From Clytia hemisphaerica (lineage: Eukaryota > Cnidaria > Hydrozoa > Leptothecata > Clytiidae), in contig CACVBU010000276.1 in the NCBI GenBank assembly GCA_902728285.1, positions 1,030,458 to 1,094,457 on the forward strand: 64,000 bases of DNA, in the 5' to 3' direction. Positions 25,366 to 39,700 of the stretch are shown piece after piece. The notes below the pieces were generated by a model. It was not told the origin of the DNA and ran no database searches. It worked only from the letters and a program-made list of their open reading frames with translations. Both the position numbers and the translations under genes were made by a program. The first letter of the stretch is position 1. Each line of letters begins with the position of its first letter.

Positions 25366-26349
25366 AACATTTTTAGGTTTAAAACTCAAAACTAGGCAAG
25401 AACACCCGAGGGTTTCAAAAATGTCCGATGTTCTTAGAAAAGTAGTTTGATCGCATTTATTTGATCATCGAAAATCTGTGGGTACATGAAAGACATTATA
25501 CTCACAGATCTCAGGCTAAGATGCCTTATTTATTAAAGGAAGAACACTCCGTTCTTTGTTATTTTTTTCGATTTTCCGTAACAACCTCAGGCCGTATATA
25601 GTAGAAACCTTCAAGAGTCTACTAGATAGCTTTTTTCAGTCGTGTTGCACAGTCGTGTACACGAAATGACCTAATATTAGAAAAATATGCTTGATAAAAA
25701 GACGAGTGAGTCAAATTTCAAAATTTCTAAGAAAATGACAATCTTTACTACTGTACTAGTGACAAACTGTCATGTGATTAACAGGTGATTTCCATGAGAT
25801 AGAGAGGATAAGATTCTATAGATAAACATCTTTATTTATTTAACTGAGGTCTTGTTAAAAAGATATTGCAAAATCAGACTCTTGTCTTGAATGAAGTATA
25901 ACCGTGGTTACATAAGCTAAACATTAGTACAAAGTTAATAAATGAGTCAACGTTTCAAAAAAAAATTTTTCTAAGAAGTACATTTTCAAAAATTATAGCA
26001 AGCAAGCAAATTTCTCTATAGATATATCGTTTTAAATTATTTACATTACCCGTCTGGTTGATTATTATTGATAAATTCTAAAAATAATTTTCAAAAAACA
26101 CTAATTCTTAAAAATACCAACCGCTGACATTTTCATAGAAAATACTGTTGTGTCTCAATAGGTTGCCAACATCAATCCCTCTATAGTAAGTTCAGTTAAA
26201 AATGCAAAACCCGTGTTGTTCTTATTACACTATATACTATACAGCATCCTTTGACAAAAAAGTTATATGACACTCCAGTCTCGTGACCCCGGTGGAACTT
26301 CTTCCCACAATGAGAATGAGAATGAGAATTTTTATCATTTTATCATTTA

Positions 26350-26552
26350 ACACCCCTGTGTCACAGACCCCGTGGGACTTTCTCCCTTGTTGAGGATGAA
26401 ATGTTTATCAAAATCCCAATATGGATAGAAATTTTATTGTTCAAAAGTCAAAAAATCCAGTGAAGATGACTTGGAGAGCTTTTTTCTTCATTGAATTTCA
26501 AATGGGGATGAAAACAAATTCAATTTCCACCGGATCTATGACACAGGGGTGT
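26350..26552. mobile_element. MITE of the ACACCCCTGTGTCACAGACC family, first of an abutting pair
   Basis: Begins ACACCCCTGTGTCACAGACC and ends ATCTATGACACAGGGGTGT, an inverted copy. The next copy starts at the very next base. Confidence 0.7.
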
Positions 26553-26825
26553 ACACCCATGTGTCATAGACCCAATGGGACCCCAGCCCCACTGGAAAAT
26601 TTGTCAAAAATTTCGCCCCGGAGGGAAAATACCCTAGAATTTTAGCCCCACTCGAGAACTGACTTTGATTTCATCCCCACTCAAAATTCAATGTTAAAGA
26701 ATTGCACTCCAATACCATCCCAACTGGATTTTGGAACAATAGAATTTCTATCCCAATCGGGGTTTCAATAGGAATTTTTATCCCTACCAAGGGAAAATTC
26801 CACCGGAGCTGTGAGACAGGGGTGT
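26553..26825. mobile_element. MITE of the ACACCCCTGTGTCACAGACC family, second of the pair
   Basis: Begins ACACCCATGTGTCATAGACC and ends GAGCTGTGAGACAGGGGTGT. The internal CCCAGCCCCACTGG and TTTCGCCCC words recur in the fragment at 5634. Confidence 0.7.
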
Positions 26826-27792
26826 AAAAGCGTTCATCAGAGAATGAAATTATCCTGAGTGTCTGTGTTTGTCATAGGCTATAGATTCAAGAGGTACTGG
26901 TTTGGACGGCCATTGAAGTTCAAAACATCAAACCTGTCAATTTTAAGCGAAAATCGAACTTGTCAGACGCAATTTGGACCCTATCAGAAGTATTTCGAGC
27001 TTTCAAGATTCAGCAAATTTGCCATCCTGTCCGGTATTTTCAGAGATTAACAAAATGACCCTGAACAGTTGGCACATAACAGTGGCACATCCCTGTACCT
27101 CATTTTACCTGAATGACCCACTTACCAGTGGTTATATCCTTTTAATCTGATATAAAAAAAAAAACATTTTGAAAATTTAAGAATAATAAACCATATATAA
27201 ATATAATTCTAAAAAACGTTAACAAATTTATCAAAACTCAAAAATTCTGAAAAAAACGCAAGGAATGAATTTCAGTTGCTGGTCATTAAAAAAAAAGTTC
27301 ACTCGCTCAAATTCAACCTTCAATGAAATGAAACTCGTACTATGGAGATTACATGTGTAAGTTTGAAGCTTTAGGGTCATTACTTTAGCTCGTATAAGTT
27401 TCCTTATAATCTTCATTGGGCTCTTCCAGAAAATCTTTGTACATGGGGTTGGAGGATATTTTGGATATTTTGTCCGGGTAGTGAAAAATCTGCAAAATTT
27501 GCCTTGTTTTAGGGGCAAACATGCTCTGATTAGGGTTGATTTTGAATGTCCGGGGGTCAACTGATGCTTGTCCAGGGGGTGAGATCCGTTGTCCGGGGGG
27601 TCAAAATTCACAATGTCCGGTAAATTTTCAAAAAATGTTATATTCAATTTTTTTCTAGAAAAGCCCATTCCTAGTTTTCCCAAAGTTTCACTGTCTTCGA
27701 GGATTCACTGGATTCGCCAGAAGAATAATAATGTCCACTCTTTGTCGATTGAAATTCGTTAAAAAATTGATGAAAAACGCAAAAAAAACAAA
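26826..27792. other. intergenic stretch after the TAF1A-like gene
   Basis: No gene recognised. A GTCCGGGG-rich patch at about 27475-27620 has several TGTCCGGG words. The 3' UTR of the TAF1A-like mRNA should lie just below 27793; no canonical AATAAA found close to the stop. Confidence 0.4.
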
Positions 27793-30700
27793 CTATAAAT
27801 TCGATATATCGTGAAAAGAAAACCCTTTCGGAGCATCAAACGATTTACGCACTCTAATTAATTCCTCTCGGTGTTGAAGTTCTAGAAACGATGTCAACTG
27901 TTTGGTGCTTCGCCTATCAAACGATCGAATTTCATTAGCAATTTCCATTAAATTGTTAACATTACGTAATGAATTTCGAGTCCTTTCCCAAATCGATTGA
28001 GTCTTATGTTCTTCTTCTTTCTTCTTCCTCATCACTAATTTCTCTCGTCTCTTTTTCAGTTGCCTTCGTAACAAGATTGAGCCATGCGTTATAGGCCTGG
28101 TATGATTTCGGTGTTTAACTTGCAAGTATCGTTTCTTAAAACATGTTGATTCTTTATTATCACCACGCAAACGTTTTGTACACTTCTTCCTTTTCAAAGA
28201 GTTTTGGCCTATGTTTTCGACACCAATGCTTATCGAGGTATGACTAACAATAGGCTGTTCAAGATCTGTACTTAAATACGGTAGATATTCATTTGAGCTC
28301 GATCCAGATCTCCGTTCCGAAATTTCGTTTTTCAAATTCAGAAAATAGCGCTGAATAATGTTTTCAGCCGTTTGGGTGCGTTTCCTACGCCTGGCTTTCC
28401 AATCTGGTTTCATAGTTTGTACAATAAGTTTATGTCGAGTTTTCATTCTTTGCTGATTCTTGATAGCTTTAACAAAGTCATTTATGTCATAAGGTTCACA
28501 ATGGTACAGTCCTTTGTTTACCTGTACAAGTGTAGGTAGCTCTGAAATTTGTCCACGGTTTTCTGTGTGATTGGAAGGTAGCAAAGGAGCTAGGTTTCCT
28601 GTCTCATACTTCTGAAGGATAGGAGAAAATGTTGATTTATTATCGTGATTTTCGAAATCATATTTCGGTTGTTTTTCGTCTTTTTGTGTTGAAGTTATAA
28701 TTTCGTCTTTGTCAAATAAAGAGTGCAAATGGTGACGTTTTCCGCTCTCCAACGTTGACGGTGAGAATAAACATTCATCTTCAGAGTCTTGCACAACACT
28801 CTCCCGCGTAGAGCTTTCATCTGTATCTGATTCAAACACTAGACGTCGTCTTCGTTTTACGTAACTCTCCTCCCTCACTGTTTTCGAACCAAGATTGGCA
28901 AGATTCTCAATCGAATCTGTTCCTACAACTTCTCCATGTAGATTTAGCAGAGAGTTGGGGAGAGCGGGATCACTTTTCGATTCTCTTTTAAACATGACTT
29001 CATGATTGCTCTCCTCCGTGTCTGATGAAAAGCTCAAATGAAACTGCTCATTAACATTTATGGATCCAGTCAAGTTAAACTCGCGTCTTTTTGTCGTCTC
29101 ATCAAAATTTGCATTGTTCTTAAAGTGATTTATCCGTTCGGGTGATTTGCGCCTGTCACTGGGTTCAATATCATGGTAATTCGTGTCCCGACCAGGCAAC
29201 GTTAAGCCTTCGATGGATTCCTCTCCATTGAAGCTAAAGTTCAGATCGGGTTGTGGTAACGAGCAGTGTCTATTTGATTTCAAGTCCCGAGCGGGTAATG
29301 GTTCTTCAAGAAACTTGCGTTCACGGTAACCCGATTCCCGATCGGGTTTTGAGATCGTTACAAAGTCTTCGTCTTTAAATAACTGGAGATTCTCATCGTA
29401 TTCATTCTTCTGATCAAGAAGAGAATTATCATTTTTTGATACAAGAGTGAAAAACTCTTCCCTCTCAATCTTTTCACACTGATATTCAATTCCGTTCAAA
29501 AGAACACTTACAGGTAAGTCTCTTTGAGCATGTAACAACCGCTCTTCTTCTAGCCATTCAGCGAAATCCATATATCGTTGACGTTCCGATTTCATCAGTT
29601 CATCCAATTCGGATTGGGATCGGGGTTTCGGAATAGATGCGATTGGGATGGTGACAACTTTCATCGTTTTATTGCTTTCAACACTAGTTCCATTCCTATT
29701 TTGAGAGAATGGGTTATCTCCACTAGATTCAATTTCATCAGTTCTTTTATCTCCACCATTCGATATTCCTATAGATTGATCAACTCCGTAATTTTCAGCG
29801 TCAGAATTTGCATTATCTCTGTTAGGTTCAATATCGATGTTTTCTTCACAATCAGATTGGAGAACGAAATCACACTGGAGCTCTTCATCGACATCAAAGT
29901 CCAGTTCATCCTCGTTGTCAGTATCTGACAAAGCAGAGGTTGAGAGCTGGTCATCGTCCTCGTCATTAAAAGAAGGTAGTTGTATTGTATGTTCTATTTG
30001 ATTGTTGGGGAGTGTTCCTTCTTCTTGATCTTTTTGTGGTGCAAATAAATTATCTACAGAGAAATGAGAGTATGGAAGATTACCAATCTCGAAAGTATCT
30101 CTTGTAATTAAATAAAAATGACTTTCCGACACTTTTTTGAATTCCGGAACAGAATTTCAAAAGAGTCAAAAGTTTAAATTCAAAGAAAAATCTTGCAGAT
30201 TCTAAAATACCATAAGGGAACTTATTTTGGCGGGAACTAATTTTGACGAGTGGCAAAAATCCTGAGAATTTTTAATTTTGGCGAGAACTTTTTGCGATTG
30301 ATTAATCTTTTTAATTTTGGCGGGAACTAATTTTGGCAAATGACAGCGTAAATCTGTTCTATTTTGCCTTATTTGAAGCTTTTTTGTGAACTCAAGAAGT
30401 TAGTTAGGCAAAATACCAAAATAAGTCCTCTTAAGGTAGACGTTAGGGAGATCTAAAAACCACCAACAACAAACACATTTCTTCCTAATAGAGACTATAG
30501 TGTCACTGTCTCATCTAGCGGAGAACAAAAAAATAGGATCTCAATTTTACCACAAAGTGAGTGCAAAACCTATGCTACAAATCTGATATTTCTTATAAAG
30601 TGTGTAGGATTCAGTGGATTTTACTCGGAATAGTAACTCACATAGGTCGGCGATTTTTGCTACTTTCATTTTCAAGGCTTCAACTTCTTCATGTTCTTTG

Positions 30701-33700
30701 GACCCTTCTTGCGATGCAAGTTGATGATTTTGGTAGTGTAAGTCAAACCAATACCTCTTCGCTCTGAAATAATGAAAAATCATGGAATCAATTTAGACCC
30801 TGTTCACACGTACGTTACAGATTAAAACCATTTTATACCTTCCATAGCTCAATTCATAACGCAAATTGCCTTGCTTTCTTATTATTGGATATTTACTTTA
30901 TTGCCAAATACCTTTAAGATATACAGTATTATCACTGAACCATTTCATGATAGTTGACTCTTGCTAATTGAAACCTCTATTATCCAAGCATTTCTATAAT
31001 TTTAACTAATTCTCAAAGTTTACTGTGTAAGGACTGTTGGGTATCAAAGATTTTGTTGAGCATGATAACTTGGACCGTTAAATAACTGCATTGGTATGAC
31101 AGCGTTACGCTAGGCTGCAGGCACCCACTAACGGATTCGTGCTCCTAACAAAGGATGACTGATAGGCTAAAAATTTTTGTCTTCGCTAACAGAGGTTTTA
31201 TAGAGTATTGTGATAATGACTAGCATTGGTATGGCTTTCCAAAGGCGGCAAATGACACTTTTGTTTTCGTTGCGAAGACGAAGATTCTAGATCTAGATCC
31301 CAGATTTACAATAAGAAGAAGATAATTTCCTAGCGGTCAATAGAAACTTTATATTAACTGTCTATCTATCATTTGTCTCTGAAAAAAATTCAAACTTGGA
31401 AATGCTACTTTCCACTTTTTTAAGGTGGCAGAGATGCAAATTTTTCCGTCCGTGATAGGTTCGAAGAATCTTTCAAAGTTGGAAAAAACTGTTAAGGTTA
31501 GAAGAATATTTGAAGGTTGGAGGAATCTTTGAAAGTTAGTAGAAGCGTCGGCGAATATTGTGATATGAATATCAACGTACCTGAGTTTTCCCTGAAAGAC
31601 TGGAACCAACTGTTGATTGTCTTGCAGCAAACAAGCCAGCAGATCCCAATCGAAAAAACTTCGAGAGCACTCCGTGTATGATAAACGCTTGACCATCAAG
31701 TCTAGTAATGCATCAAAATGTTCTGCGGAGAGAAAGGGAGACGCTTTATACTTTTTTATTTATGCCTGACAAAGCATGTTGAGATATTGTAAATTGTATA
31801 GAATATTCATGAACATGTTTACACATTTTTCATAAAAACATCCAAGATGTTTGAAGCCTTCTATTCTTAAAGGTTTTATTCTTAAATAAGTGTTCCCGTT
31901 TCATATCAGACACATATTTCATACCAGGACAGTGTCTCCCTTTTGTTATATTATGCTGATATAAGCAAAAAACTGTTTTTCTTTTCCTCTTTCTGACCAA
32001 TCTTACTCCACATCCGTACGATGTTGAAAAGCTGGTGAATCAAAATTGATGAGTAAGCAAACGATATCACTCTTATTTAAAACAAAACCTTTAACTTTTT
32101 TATTTTTAAGCTTAAATGTTCTTAACATGTTTTGGTTTTCACCATTTTTGGGTATTTTCGTCCATTTTCCTAAGAAATTGGGTGTTTTAGGGTCCATAAA
32201 GCCTTGAAATGTTCTTAACATTTTGGCCATCGAAGCCTTACGTTCTTATACAGTTTGTTCTTATAAAAAAACGTGTATTCAAAAACAGATTTGCTTACTC
32301 GACTTTCTCAAATAACCCATATAGCTTTGCAGCAAGTCGTTAGAAGGATTTAAGGATGCTAGTTTTTCATAGACGTGAAGCATGTCTTCCATTTCATTTG
32401 CTCCTGTAGTGTTGTTCCAAAGGATCAGATACCTGAAAGAGAGAGAGGTACCTAGTCTAGCTTGAATCTTGTTCAGCGAGGGATACGTTCCTGAGAGCGC
32501 TTATAACTTCTTGGATTAGTTTGAGTGTATGTGCAGCTTCGTAGAAAACCAAAGTATACCCAATAGATTTAGGTGAAGATATCCAAAAAGCCAGTTTCGC
32601 CATATTAGGAATTTCGAAATTTTCGAAAGTAGGAAATGTTCACACCTATTTTTGGTCCTTGAGGACATTATAGGCCGAAACATATTGGAAATGATATCTA
32701 TTGCAAAAAAGGACTAGTTCTTTAGAAAGGAATTATTCTTGCTAATGGATGCATTTCCTACAATGTCCATATTTGGAAGTATATTTAAATAAAGCAAATC
32801 AGGAATTTAGAAATATGTAACAATAGACCTTTTCATAAATTACGTCACGAACATCACTTGCCTCGTTTTGAAATTATTACCAAGGTGATTAACTCTCAGC
32901 AGATTTTAATAAAACTACTTTCTATTTATAAAAAAATGTCTTAAGGGACATTATCACCATGGTAATTGTTTGAATACGAGGCAAGTGATGTTCGTGACGT
33001 AACTTATGAAAAGGTCTATTTAAATGAGATTTTGAGAAAATTAATAAATATTACACTCAAAACTCAATGGACAGGAGGAAAGGTACTTACTTACTGACTG
33101 TAGTCGCAATTCCTTTAGCATAGGGTCCTCTAGGGTCCAGGTACCCCCAAAAAATTTAGGTACCCCCAAAATTTTTAGAATTCTAAAGTAGCCCCCCCCC
33201 TACTTTGAGTAATCCTCTGTTTTATTGTTAAAAATGCAATAAATGATTTTTTGCTCTTTTGTCATTCCTGGGAAAATACTTCCATGGTGAATATCACTTC
33301 TTTTTCCAACAAATCAAGGGTTTCAAGGGTCATTTTTTACTAATTTTCCAGGTTTTTAATTGGTCAGCCCCGATGACCCTTCAAATCCCTTTTTTCCAGC
33401 CGCCGCTTAAGAGTTTGGTTTTTTTATTCCGATTTCTAAAGTTTTTATCCGATCGGGCTAAGTTTGGTCTCCCGATCTGTGTATTTACTCTCAAGCTTTT
33501 TTAGGGCAGTGTTCCGGTTGGGATACGCTTTCAATTCATCCAATCGGGCTAAGTTTGGTTTCCCGATATGTGTTAAAAACAACTCAATATGGCTGCCAAA
33601 GCGGTGCTTTTTCGTTCGTTCGTTGTTTATCTCTTGCCAGCTTTTATTTTATATACAATCATTATATTTTGTTGAAGTGGCTTTTAAACTTATAACTAAG

Positions 33701-36700
33701 GAAGATACAACACTGGAGTTAGATTATTAGGATGTTTTTTTCTTTAAAGTATGAAGATTTTAACTTATTTGCTCAAGTTTTTTCCTGAATTGTGAGTTAT
33801 TCTTTTACCTATGATGCTAGACCTCATTATTTTGTAGCATGAAAACATAGTTTTTCATTTTGGACTTGAATATAGAATAACCACCAACAATTGCTGGAAT
33901 TTGATGGAGTGTATATATATTACAGTTCACAGCTTAATTATCTGATTATTCACAAAAATAATGTTTTCTCGAACTTGAGTGTTTTTTTTATTTGATACAT
34001 TTATATAGACATTTTATATGCTTGTTCTTCTGGACAATTGGAGATAATATTGATAAAGCGTAAATGGAAATTGTTCAAGTATATTAAAGTACAGCTCCTA
34101 TGTAAATTTGAGAAGGAACGAAGTTCTTTATCAAATTATATTGACGCAAAAATGATTTTTTCTAGACTTGCGTTTTTCACTGGCAGTTACATTTGTTTTT
34201 TTGGACCGACTTGGAGATAATTATTATAAAGCGTAAATGGAAATTGATCAAGTATATTAAAGTACCGCTCCTATGTGAATCGAGAAAGACCGAAGTTCTT
34301 CATCAAATTATATTGACGCAAATATGATTTTTTTCTAGACTTAAGTTTTCACTGCGATTTGAAAGCAGACACTTGCATTTGTTCTTTTTGACTTGGAGAT
34401 AATTAGGATCAAGCTTAAATGGAAATTAATCAAGTATATATTTAAAGTGCAGCTCCTGTGTAAATTTCAGAAAGGCTGAAGTATTCTTCATCAAATTATT
34501 GACAAAAATTATGTTTTTCTAGACTTGCATTTTTCCACTGTGATTTGATGGCGGACATTTATACATTCTGGACTAATAATGATAAATAATAAATGTATAT
34601 AAATGGATTAAATATTTTTAATAGATAAATATTGCACGTTTAAGCATATATATTTAGGCTCAGGTTAGGGAAAATACAGTACAATAATTACAGTCTTTCT
34701 GGGACGACAGCGGGTATGCTAATCATAAAACTTTAAATTTGAATAAATTTTAGATGTCAGTGTAAACCTTATTTTGAATTTTGAAAAACATGTAGTTTTA
34801 AGCTAAACTATTTTTCTGCAGTTAAGATGAATAAGAATGACACCATTTTAACTTTTACTGATTTACAGCATCTTTGTTTTTGAAACTTTTTTGATTTTTT
34901 GTCCAGCTTGAGCTTGAATATAATTATAAGTCTAAGCTTAGTAAAAAATAATAAGTGTATAAATTTTTTGTGATTTTTGATAAGTACTTGCATTTAACTT
35001 CCTTGCAAGGATTTTTATTTTCTTGAATCTGTTGTTGATGTAGTCTTTTCGTTGCTGTTCATCTGTATATCTAAATATCTATCCTAATTAAGAGACAAAT
35101 AATTATTCTGTCATACAGATTGTAACATGGCATATTTTCGTTAATCCATATTGTGTACAAACGTAAATTTGATGATTTTTTTACTCTCGTCTTAGTAAAT
35201 CATATCAATTTTTAACAACATATCTTTCTAATCATATTAAGCAATTTAGGCTGACCTTCCAGCGCAGCTGGTTTATTCTCTTTAAAATCTCTATTCAAAC
35301 TTGAAACAACTGGTATTTGACTTACACGTACGACAAATAATTGTCTGAATTATTCCCGGCATGCACTTCAAGCAGATTCCAGACCTCTTTATCAATGTTA
35401 TAAGAGGAGAAAATCTCCATGTATTTGGGTAGCAATAAATCCCATGTACCAGTGTTCTCCACGATATTGTTCCAATGTCTGAGCGCGCGGTCCGCGTGAT
35501 AAACCAGTTCGACTGGATCTGATGTATCTGAAAGTGTAGAGAAAGTAACCAACTCATTTAAGATCACCATTCTGTATTTACAAATTGTGAGAAATCTATA
35601 CAGCACGGAAAAATCTACCGATCTCATATGATAGAATACGTCTCATACATCCAAGAATCTTGTCTGTATACAGACCTACAGCTTTTTTCAAAACTCATTG
35701 CCGTAGAAGGTCTGTTGTCTCAATTGTCATTGTCTTTTCTCATTTGAGATTTTTAAAACCGACCGCTGCGATGGACAATGCGCACATGTACTACGAAACG
35801 ATAAACGTGAGATACACTCTGATTAAAGAGTACCAAGACTCACGCACGGCAGAGACTTTCACAACTACAAAACTCAGTAAAGGGGTCTGGATCTTGTAAG
35901 TATACACCCACATTATGATGAAATTTTTCCTAATGAATAGATGAAATTAATTACCTTATTACACGAACATTACTTGTCATTTTATTAACACGAATTGAAA
36001 AAACCCCGTTAATTAAAACCAGCCACTGTTTCCTTGAAAAAGCAGAAAAATTAGTATTAATTTCAGATCGTGTTAATTTTAAGACCGTTGAATACTTGTC
36101 AAGTAGTATTCGTGTAATACGGTAACCAATCCATACCTGTCTCTAGAACTTCTTCTTTTTCTTCTTCGTCTTCAAAGTTTGACCAACAATTCTTAGCCTC
36201 GTTGCCTTGACTGTTCGCTCCATTATTCCCTGACTTCAGCCTTTCCCAATCATCCTTCTGCTCCTTCCATAAACAGTACTCAAGGTAGCCATACATGAGA
36301 CGTGTATAAGGGTCGTCTGTGAAACGGTCCTTGGAGATACGTTCGGTCATTTTCAAATATATCTTGGAAAGTTGTAAATGAAAATCTACGCTGAAATTCC
36401 TGGTAATGAATTAGATGACAAATTATCAGAAAGGATAAATTCAAATTAAAGGTTTTGTTATTTAAAAATAAGAGTGATATAGTTTGCTTATTCATCAATT
36501 TTAATTTCGAGCTTTTTGATATTGAATTGACACGCATGTGGGGCAAGATTGGTCAAAAAGAGGAAAAGAAAAACATTTTTTGCTTATATCAGCACAATGT
36601 AACAATAGTCAGACACCGGTTTGATATGGAACATGTGAAACGGGAATACTTATGAAAAAAATAAAGCCTTTAAGTTCAAATTAACTTTATAGACTATAAT

Positions 36701-39700
36701 GGCTTATTTGTTACTTTTCGGGTGAATTGATAATATGTGAGTTGCGAGTTGGTCCTGCGAGTTGCGAGTTGCTATCAAATATGCGAGTTGCGAGTTGCAG
36801 GTTGCGAGTTACGAGTTACGAGTTGCAATTTTAAGTAAATAAAAGTGCGAGTTGCGAGTTGAAAATTTCACGTTAAGACATCAAAATCGCGAGTTGCAGA
36901 TTAAAATCGCGAGTTGCAAATTAAAATTGCGAGTTGAAAAATCAAAAGTGCGAGTTGCAAATTAAAATCGCGAGTTGAAAAATCAAAAGTGCGAGTTGCA
37001 AATTAAAATCGCGAGTTGCAAATTAAAATCGCGAGTTGAAAAATCAAAAGTGCGAGTTGCAAATTAAAATCGCGAGTTGAAAAATCAAAAGTGCGAGTTG
37101 CAAATTAAAATCGCGAGTTGCAAATTTTAAAGTGCGAGTTGCACGCTTGTTCAACCAGTGTGGAGCATATTGTCGTTAGGGTGACATGTCTAGGCAACCT
37201 CGTTCCCTGCGCATTATCAGCTTTTTGATGCTTACTGATAGCGCTAGATAATACCCTGGCATTGGCTGGTTTTCGAACGCGTAAGATTACGTAATTCAAA
37301 AACAAAACGTCAGATTTCATTCGTTCCTGGGTTTGAAACCATTGCATTGCAGTGTAACTTTGTAACGCCAGATTTTTTTATGACGTATTGTTTTGAGAAA
37401 TTCCCCCTCTGAGAGGGGGAACTCGCATCAGCCAACACCAGGGTATTCTCTGGCGTCAATCAGTAACGTAAATAAAGCCTGGGATACACGGGGACGAGGT
37501 TGATGTCTAGGTTCAAAATTGGAGAAAGGTTTGTATCGAAAGATTAAAAGCTGATATATAAAAAGTATTTCTACTGTGAAACTCGTGTAATTCGAATCTT
37601 AAAATTTCCTTATTAGGTGGTATAATAAAGATTTACAATAGAATTGCTGTTTTCACTCGGGAAAACAACAAGAAAATCCTAGATTGGAAATAATAAATTG
37701 TACTTGTTCTTATGTGAGCATTGGCTCGATAGCTCTCATTCGTTCTGTCATGTCCTTGCCCCGGGGGGGGGGGGGGGGGGGGTACTTAGGCAAAATGGGT
37801 GCCGGGTATGTGCGAGCCATAAGGGTACCTTTTCTCATTCCTCAAAAGTCTCTCAAAGGGGTACAAATTCAAAAGTAAGTCTCTGAAAGGGTCCCAAAAT
37901 CACGAAAATCAAAAATTTCTCTCTCAAAGGGTCACGATTTCCAAAAATTTTGACCAACATTTGGTGACAATCAAACCAAAATTTGGAAAAAATGGACCAA
38001 AATTTAGGAAAAAGTCTCTTCTCAAAGGCTCCCAAAATCACGAACATTTTGTCTCTCAAAGGGTGGATTTTCGATTTCGATCCAGTGGGTCCTTGCGACG
38101 CAAGTTCATTTCGACCGAATGAGGATGCCCTTTCAATGCGCCGACTAAATAATCATTCCCCTAAATAAATTTAACCAAGGACACCATGTTATCCGGACAC
38201 TTTTGATTGAATAATCGCTTATGGTTTTTCGAATAGACCCAGATGTGGAGCAATCCATAGTAAATTTACTAGCAAGAGAAAATAGAGAATTACTACCTAC
38301 CTAGAATTTCTACCCTTTAACTGTTTAATGGGAAGATCTACTTTTAGGAGCATTTAAAATAGAGGCTCAGAAAACCTGAGTTATTTTTCTCGAGTTAAAA
38401 ACAGAGTTACGAAAATACCAAATTATGACGTCATTTTGTACCTTTTATGACATCATTCTAAATTTCGTAACTCGGTTTTTTTCCGTGACTTTCGAGTTAT
38501 TTCTGTTTTTTTAACTCAAGTATTTTTCCTTCCTTTAAATTTTTGAGTTATTTTTTTTCCTGTAGATTATCGAGTTATTTTGCGTTCCTTTAAATTTTCG
38601 AGTTATTTCGTGTTTTAAATCGATTTTTTTCCGTCTTTAACATTCTCGAGTTATTTTTCGCTTGATTCGTTATTTCGAAACTCAAAAAAAATCAATAGAA
38701 ATAGATCACCAATTCAATGCATGAATACATGTAGGGTATTTTATTAAGCTAATATCTATAACCGTCACTTTTCACTTATATAAAATAATCTTGCTTGTGA
38801 AAATTGACGTTACGCACAAAAAAGCTTGCAGAGAATTTGATAGTGTCGATGCAATGCAGTGTCGATGGAAGAAAGAAAATTCGAAAAAGAAATTCATTTT
38901 TTTACGAATCACCGCCGACGGGATATGTTTTCTACTCATTTTCTTTCGGGCATTTTTCATCTCCAAATTAAATAAAAACTTACTAGTTATCCTTGGGAGG
39001 TTTTGCTGTCGAAAAATGAATCACCATTGATGAAAATAAAGTTTTTATAAATAAAGGCTCCCTTCGAAAACTGAATTTCGAAGGCAGGAAAAGTCTACTG
39101 TGTGTGAAAACTGAAGCAAACAAAGCATTTCATTCCCCTACATAGATAGATACTTCTTTCAATCAAATCTAAATTTATAAAATTTTATAATTTTACTTCA
39201 TTCTTAAAGTTTTTTTAATAATGAAATCACAATAATTCAATATGTGTTCTTTCCAAAGCAAAAATCCCAAATGTATGTTATGATTGCAACATTTTCGAAT
39301 CTTTCGGTATAAAATAGTCGAACGTGCGCACCGCACTGGGCTCAACTTCAGATTTTCCCGTTATTAGAAGGCCCAATTGTAACATTTCAAATATTTAGTA
39401 TTAGGTAGCAAATATACTTTGTCCGTTTTGGCTGAAACTCGTCCCCAGGCCCCAAAAATCAAAATTTTCAAAAAATGAAAAAAACACCCCCAGATATTCA
39501 GCCAAGGAACAAGTGTGCCAAATTTCAGCCAAATCCGACCTTTTTTGAAGTGTCCAGGCTGCCAGCCTCGTTTTAGTGAAAAACTCGTCCCCAGGCCCCA
39601 AAAATCAAAAATTTTCAAAAAAATGAAAAAAACGCCCCCAGATATTCACCCAAGGAACAAGTGTGCCAAATTTCAGCCAAATCCGACCTTTTTTGAAGTG

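Noticed and set aside
27793..30132. A stand-alone 779-residue gene
   Set aside because: It would need a GTG start and has no ATG until about residue 150. An acceptor at 30132 joins it in phase to the TAF1A-like exon, and the full spliced length is then a multiple of three.
32828..33010. CREB-type regulatory sites (TGACGTAA)
   Set aside because: They are part of the inverted ends of a MITE, so their presence is explained by the element rather than by regulation of the gene.
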